Source of the DNA: Otatea glauca
Taxonomy: Eukaryota > Streptophyta > Magnoliopsida > Poales > Poaceae
Assembly: GCA_036346275.1 (NCBI GenBank)
Contig: CM070730.1
Coordinates: forward strand, 6,820,309-6,884,308
DNA: 64,000 nucleotides
Direction of reading: 5' to 3'
Shown: piece after piece, positions 58,537 to 64,000 of the stretch
Position numbering within the stretch: the stretch's first letter is position 1
Layout of the letters: each line of letters begins with the position of its first letter
Translations under genes and position numbers: made by a program
Notes under the pieces: model-generated
Database searches by the model: none
Told to the model about the DNA's origin: nothing
Seen by the model: only the letters and a program-made list of their open reading frames with translations

Positions 58537-59035
58537 TTTTTTTTCTTGTTTATGGAGATTAGGGGCGGACAAAGTGACTGACCTGCTATCTATCTCGTTT
58601 TGAGATCTGCGCGGAATCGGCATCAAATCCGGCCGGATTAGCGTCCAAAAAAGGCAGGGAAGGTATGAATTCTAGAAAAAAAGCTACGGCCGTTCAGCCA
58701 AAAGATGGAAGAGAGTCTATGCCCGTCGTGATTCACTGGTAGAGGTAAAAACAGTGGATATTTTCTATCCGATCTGAATCTGAATTCGATCGAGATCATA
58801 TTTGAAAAGAGATTTAACTATATGATTGGATCGAGATGGTCTGGATTCAGGATCGATTTTGAAGCTGTCAATATCTGGTAAATACTGGACTAGATCCAGG
58901 TATCGGGTTTTTTCAATTTGGGTATTTATTACATTTTTTTTATAACAACACATTTATCTTGATAATTAGTTAGTTCTATTGATTCTCAAGTATCATATTC
59001 TTTCTATAATATCTATTGGGTTTGGTCGATATGTA
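58537..59035. other. Spacer between the copia element and the split Stowaway MITE
   Basis: AT-rich with no recognised gene. Short frames only. Confidence 0.5.
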
Positions 59036-59081
59036 CTCACTTCAGTCACAAAAAGTTATCGTTTTGGACATCAACATGATT

Positions 59082-60568
59082 AGTGGCGGAGCCAGGAAAC
59101 TTTGGAAGCCTGGGCGGCTTAACTACTACCAATAAACACGAGCAAATCTATATACACATCACACAAGTAAAAATGAGTACCGCAAAAAGTTTTTTTACAA
59201 GACATTCAAGCTATCTAGTAATACTGCCCATGGGTGGTTTCAAAAGATTGACGTCGATAGGTACCAATAGCGAGACAAGATCCCAACTAACACCAACACA
59301 AGAAAAAAGCATGGGCTACTGATCAACAACGAATAAGAAGGAGAAAAATAGGCGACAGTGGCACCTCCTTGGTGTGCGAAGGGAGCGCTTTATGAGCATG
59401 ATGTTGATGCACAAGAGCTAACGCAAGGTGTGTGGCTCCATCAAGGACTTCACCACTGTCGGCCTCGCCAAGGTCAACAACTGGGACTTCAAGGTTTGAT
59501 TCGATCCAATTCACCAAATTTCCTTTTGCTCTTCCCATTCGCGTGCGCTGCTGTTCTAAATTCTAATGCGCATATCCATGGCTACAGGTTATTCATGCAG
59601 GATTTGGACGTAGCGGTGGTGAAGGCCACCAACCACATCGAGCACCCGCCCAAGGAGTGCCACCTCGCCAATGAGATCAATCGTCTTGTACTCTTCTGCT
59701 GAAATCGCTTGCATTCCTTATTTATTTTACTTTGGTCAATCGTTTTTGTTCTAATCAATCATTCGCTTGCTTCCCCGACGCTCTTAATCGGTGTTGCGTC
59801 CCGCAGAGATCATTGCCGCTCGCCCGCTCACCGAAGTCTCCTGCATCCACGCGCTCACCAGGCTCCTCTCCAAGATGCACAACTAGGTGGCACGCACGCA
59901 CGCCACTACGCCATGTCATTGTCATGTATCTAATGCAAAACAATCATGCTGCCTGATCCACGACGCCACCATCACCACCAGTGTCAAGATCCAAAACAAA
60001 TCCGAACTAGAATCTGTATCTAGGACTGGAATTGCAGATTGAGAGAACTTATCCAAAAAAAACTAGGGTTTTACGCTAGAAAAGAAGAGGAACACTAGAA
60101 ATGGTGGAAATTATCTTGTTCTTTTCACTTTTAGCGTAGTAGGGCTTATATTCCACAAATCCTTACATCGATTTCACTCCAGTAAAAATAAAAGCAACTT
60201 GCTGTCAGAAGTAAAGGAAGAAACCACGAAACATACAAATGACAGTAATAGTAATGTCATAACTACTGTGCCCTTTCAGATGACCTTCTGATGCATTCCT
60301 TAATCTTCTCCTTGCTTCATCTGGCCATTGATCTTCATTTAAGGAAATCGGTATTCAGGGAACTTCACTGCCGGCTTCGTTCTGAACTATTTGAACAACT
60401 AGTTTCTCTGGTTCAGACTTCATGATTTTCAGTCCCTGTCAACCAGCCTTGCCGGCACGTGAGCGCTCGCCTCCAGCAGACGGAGCAGCGAGGCCTCCCC
60501 ACCGCCGCGGCTGGCGGGAGCTAGGGCAGGCGTTCGCCCTGCCCAGGAGTTGTCTTTGCCGCTGGACA
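59082..60568. mobile_element. 1.5-kb insertion carrying a gene fragment
   Basis: Bounded by the two halves of a Stowaway MITE, so it arrived by transposition or similar insertion. The left end AGTGGCGGAGCCAGG resembles the Mutator-type MITE termini at 13551 (AGAGGCGGAG). The right end reads, on the minus strand, GTGTCCAGCGGCAAAG, and only CCTGGGC is clearly shared with the left. No convincing target duplication is seen, so the superfamily is open (Pack-MULE-like is the first guess). Confidence 0.55.
59430..59883 (+). pseudogene. Captured ANTH-domain (AP180-like clathrin assembly) gene fragment
   Basis: Three exon-like pieces read in order. First, VCGSIKDFTTVGLAKVNN (about 59430-59494), ending at a donor-like AAG|GTTTGA. 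Second, after TTATTCATGCAG, DLDVAVVKATNHIEHPPKEC (about 59598-59675). Third, after CCCGCAG, ARPLTEVSCIHALTRLLSKM and a stop where the family has Trp (about 59806-59883). LAKV, DLDVA-VKATNH and HAL-R-LSK are ANTH-domain landmarks, the phosphoinositide- and clathrin-binding domain of AP180/CALM proteins. Introns are kept, so it was copied from genomic DNA rather than mRNA. It stops within the N-terminal domain and is not a working gene. Confidence 0.7.
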
Positions 60569-60785
60569 CAGTCTAAAAAACATAGCTTTGACTACTAATT
60601 TCTATTACAATATATTTCTAAAACCAATAAAATTATAATACTATGAAATTACTTTTCGAGACAAATCTATACGCATGATTTCGTGTATCCAATTTAAATA
60701 TTTAAAATGATATTGATAGTCAAAGTTTTAAAAGTTTAACTACATATATGTCCAAAACAACAACTATTTATAACTAGAGGGAGTA

Positions 60786-61196
60786 ACTGCTATTATGCTC
60801 ATGTACTCATTTGGTTTGATTCAACATATATTACTCTATATATGCGCGTATTATCCGTATATCTTATCCGTTTATGGTCTGAATTCGTCACGTATCCATC
60901 ATGTATCCGTATCCCCAATAAACCAAATTTGTATCTATACCAGGCTAGCCCGTATACGGTTCCAAATTCAAAAAAAAAAAAAAGTTAAAATGCGGAAAGA
61001 ACAATATCGACCTGTATCCGATATGTTTTCACCCCTACTAGCTAGTCCGTGTGGCTTATATGTGTTCACCTAGGAGCCGAAGAGCACATGTCGCTTTGCT
61101 GGATGACTGCTACATTGGCTGTTCTGTACCTATGTTATTTTAGGTTCTTGTACTTTTATCATCCATACCTATAAAAGACTATATTAACTCTTTCTA
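60786..61196. other. Spacer, no gene recognised
   Basis: AT-rich sequence between two Stowaway copies. The frame at 60795-61073 has no domain. Confidence 0.5.
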
Positions 61197-61457
61197 TTCC
61201 TTTCTCATATCATAAATAGTTGTTGTTTTGGACATAAGTGTAGTTAAACTTTTGAAACATTATTATTAATATCTTTTTAAATATTTAAATTTGATATATG
61301 AAAATCATATATGTAGATTTGTCTCGAAGAGTACTTTCATAATATTATAATTTTATTGAGTTTTATAAATATATTATATTAAAAATTAAGTAATCAAATC
61401 TGTGTTTTGAAGACCATGTCGATGTCTAAAACGATAACTATTTGTGACCGGATAGAA
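61197..61457 (-). mobile_element. Stowaway MITE, reverse-oriented diverged copy
   Basis: Flanked by TA (61195-61196 and 61458-61459). The interior runs opposite to the copy at 9314, with landmarks GTAGATTTGTCTCGAAGAGT and TTATTGAGTTTTATAAATAT on the plus strand. The terminal CTCCCTC repeats are degraded. Confidence 0.8.
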
Positions 61458-61459
61458 TA

Positions 61460-63136
61460 TGTCTTTGAATGGTATACTTAGTCCATGATAATAAATAATA
61501 TTGAAAATAGGTAAAAGACGAGAGGTATATAAGAAAAATATAGTAAAAAATTATTTTAAAATTTTAGAATGATATGTATTTAGAACAAAATTTAAAAATC
61601 AGAACAATACGTATCCTGGATAGATGGAGAAGTGGTTACGCCACAAAAATAACTAACTCCACGGTCTTATCCTTATTAATTGCAACATTCACCATTACCT
61701 TTCAGCATATGCAGATGAGGCCAAACAAGCTGAGTAATCTCTACCGGCCGTTTCGAGGGAGCCGGCGTCATATCCGGTCGGATCTGACAGTTCTTGAATG
61801 ATCAAGATACTAAAACGTCCGTTACATGCAGCAACAAGACAAGCATGGAGAGCACTCTGGCCGTCACGACATGTTCTGGCTACTCCGTTTGGCGCGTACT
61901 ATGTGGACTTGTAATCTGATTCCCGCGGTAATTATGAAAAATTACCGTTCCAAGCGAGGTCTATATACGGCATGTACAATGATGTGATATCGGTTATCTA
62001 TAAATTTAAAAGACAATCTATCGTAAAAGTTGTCTTTAATTTCATCGGTAGACGACGTAGAAAAATATATAAACAATAGTCATCTATATTATTGTATATG
62101 CTCTACACGGCAAAGTCAACCATCTGGTCGGTCTTTTCCCCGTGAATGGTGACATATTCACCGTCGCGTTTTACATAATGCACAACAGATAGGGACATCC
62201 TCTGTAGCCCTAGCGTTACACTGGCGAATTCATCGATCGACACTTGCGGTCTCCTTTGAGGATCGAGTCGCTGTCCAGCTACTTTGGAAGAAACGCAGCG
62301 CACGCGCTCGATCGTCTGTCCACCTCCAAACGCGCGCATCCTCTGACCGTTCTACTCCAAACCAAGCACCGCAGGCGCGCGGCAGCGGCACGCCGGTGCT
62401 GACCCGTTCGGCGGTCGTCGTTCTTGCCCCCGTTCGTGTGGCTAGGACCTTTCGTATCGTGTCGTGCGTACGTGCGTCCATGGAAATATCTTCTGATCAA
62501 GCGTTCCAATTTTCAGAAACAACTCTCTGAGGGTCTCACTCTTGCCACTTTTCTTCACGTATACAAGCTCTCCGTGAAGGAAACGGCTAATGAATTGGTA
62601 CGATCGACCCACGCGGAGAGGATCACAACAATTCAGCCACACTCGCTAATCGGAAATCACCACTTTTCTAGCACCGTGTAATTTTTTTTTTCAAATTTAG
62701 TTCTCTTCAATGCAATTGCAAAAATAATTTATCACTAACTGTAAAAACACTGGAAAGTAACACGTCTTCTTCTGACGCTTCTGTGGTTTCGGGAGAAAAT
62801 CAAATTTGCAAAGAAAGGAAGGAAGGAAGCTGTCAAAGTTCTAGAAAAGTGATATTTCAAGAAGAAGACGCCTAGGCAGCCTAGCTACCTCGTCATGGAC
62901 CTTGATTTGAAGGTTCTGATTGATCAAGGCCAGCCGGCATTACTGTGATGCACGAAAGTAACATCTTTGGATGGACAATGGGATGGTTTTGCTCTTCAGA
63001 AAAGAGGTTTACTCCTTGAGACTTTTTGGCTGTTGGGCAGGCCTACCTGCTAACTAAGGAAACGACTGATACGATCGACGCGGGGAAGAGAGGACTACTG
63101 ATCATGGGGAACGCTCCAAGTCGCTGCACAGTGTAA
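61460..63136. other. Intergenic region with one unrecognised open frame
   Basis: A minus-strand frame at 62103-62339 (78 codons) ends VDFAV and contains PQVSIDEFASVTLGLQRMSL. It looks more protein-like than its surroundings, but I do not recognise a family. It could be the end of a broken gene whose earlier parts lie in other frames up to about 62640 (minus). Otherwise nothing is supported. Confidence 0.4.
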
Positions 63137-63412
63137 GGACCTGTTCGAAGGAGCAGTAGCATTTTTAAGCTGTTTTTTAGTTTTCTAGGTTGAAAAGCGG
63201 CTATAGTTTTTTTTTATAAGAGACTGTTTGACAAATAGCTAATTTTCCTCAGCAATAAGCTGCAAAATCAGGTCAATTTAGCTTTTAGCTTTTGCTTTTG
63301 ATAGTTATATATGGCTTTTAACTTATACGAAAAATCACTTAAAAACTAAACTATTTAGAGGACTTGCTAACTTTTCAAAAACTGAAACTAGTTTAAACCC
63401 TCAAACAGCGCC
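63137..63412. mobile_element. Tourist-like (PIF/Harbinger) MITE
   Basis: Ends are GGACCTGTTCGAAGGAG and, on the minus strand, GGCGCTGTTTGAGGGTT. TAA flanks both sides (63134-63136 and 63413-63415). A 3-bp TAA duplication with GG.CTGTT termini fits the Tourist group. 276 bp, non-coding. Confidence 0.75.
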
Positions 63413-63415
63413 TAA

Positions 63416-64000
63416 GCCGCTTCTTCGATTCATACGAGTCACATCTGAGCAGAGATTCAGATCTGGACGTCTATGGAAAGATGACCGTGGCCTATATTTG
63501 ACTGGCTGGCATTTTTCCAAACATGTGCTCTCCAAAGTCCAAACTCTCCACCTCGACCGACCCCGGCCACTGAATAACGGAGAAGTTGTTGCACGACACT
63601 GCCCATCGCATGTATGTCCATGTCATATGAGTACAAATAAACTTGCCTACTCGTTGATCTCGATCCAAAGAAAACTAGGACGGCGATGCAAACTAAGATC
63701 ACCGGACCGACGGGTAAGCCCAGCCGGTGGTGCCGTCGCGATCAGGCATGCTTGATAAACTGAATGCAACTGACAGATCGGAGTGCAGGCCCGAACTCGG
63801 GAGGGCTTTAGGCAGTATACGGTGGCGTTCCTATACGTGACGCCTGATTAGTATAGTGTTCATGCGAAGAAGCTTAAAATATGAACTCTTTTTTGCTGAA
63901 CTAAGACTAAGACTAGTCTTAGGTAGCTTCTTACGGCCATAGTTAATTAATGGCTCAAGTAGCAGGAATTAGCTTCAACATATCGAGGATTTCAGGTTGA
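63416..64000. other. Right-edge spacer, no gene recognised
   Basis: Frames at 63457-63702 (-) and 63498-63755 (+) overlap as mutual shadows and carry no domain. Nothing else can be supported up to the window edge. Confidence 0.5.

Larger units (their letters stand above)
59036..60783 (+). mobile_element. Stowaway MITE split by a 1.5-kb insertion
   Basis: The left part (59036 to about 59081) starts CTCACTTCAGTCACAAAAAG after TA and includes GTTTTGGACATCAACATG. The right part (about 60569-60783) resumes at CAGTCTAAAAAACATAGC and ends TATAACTAGAGGGAG before TA. Together they cover the intact copy at 9314-9569. The insert starts near AGTGGCGGAGCCAGG. Confidence 0.82.

Overview
This window is nuclear DNA from a grass (Poaceae). 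The organism type is inferred from GC-rich first exons with long AT-rich introns, GT-AG introns, and a dense mix of grass-type transposons (Stowaway and Tourist MITEs, CACTA, Helitrons, Ty3-gypsy and Ty1-copia elements). The species cannot be read from the sequence. I recognised no RNA genes, CRISPR arrays or bacterial features.

Four protein genes look intact. A single-exon ZAT-like C2H2 zinc-finger repressor lies at the left edge (260-1309, +). A gene island at 28.5-38.7 kb holds three more: a two-exon protein with two matrin/U1-type zinc fingers and an RG-rich stretch (28484-32956, +); a six-exon RuvX/YqgF-type nuclease with a probable plastid transit peptide (33557-35039, +); and, convergent to it, a five-exon GT8 glycosyltransferase of the PGSIP7/8 type (35855-38713, -). 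Three gene remnants are broken: a beta-expansin (20.9-22.0 kb, -), a pepsin-type aspartic protease lacking both active-site regions (43.4-44.3 kb, -), and an ANTH-domain (AP180-like) fragment (59.4-59.9 kb, +) inside an insertion.

The rest is mostly nested transposable elements. From 3.1 to 7.3 kb, two copies of one direct repeat each carry a different Helitron. A 5.2-kb CACTA element without recognisable transposase (7609-12830, TSD CAC) holds several MITEs. From 13.5 to 18.2 kb lie a Mutator-type MITE, a foldback element and a LINE tail. A 5.4-kb gypsy derivative (22665-28039, minus strand) splits a Stowaway MITE and ends 445 bp before the start codon of the matrin-type gene. A hAT element (40839-41331) sits inside an AT-rich repeat. 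A 4.7-kb solo LTR (44357-49038) abuts the protease remnant. From 49.2 to 52.3 kb are a satellite-like repeat, a MITE embedded in TA microsatellite DNA, and a foldback element split by a 1.75-kb solo LTR. A gag-less copia element (54163-58536), further Stowaway copies and a Tourist-like MITE follow.

The genes do not form a pathway together. What stands out is the order in which the elements inserted, much of which can be read from target-site duplications. I did not find a convincing new biological system. The best leads are the MITE family found in TA microsatellites, the gypsy derivative with an 86-bp satellite and an antisense coiled-coil ORF remnant, and the captured ANTH fragment.
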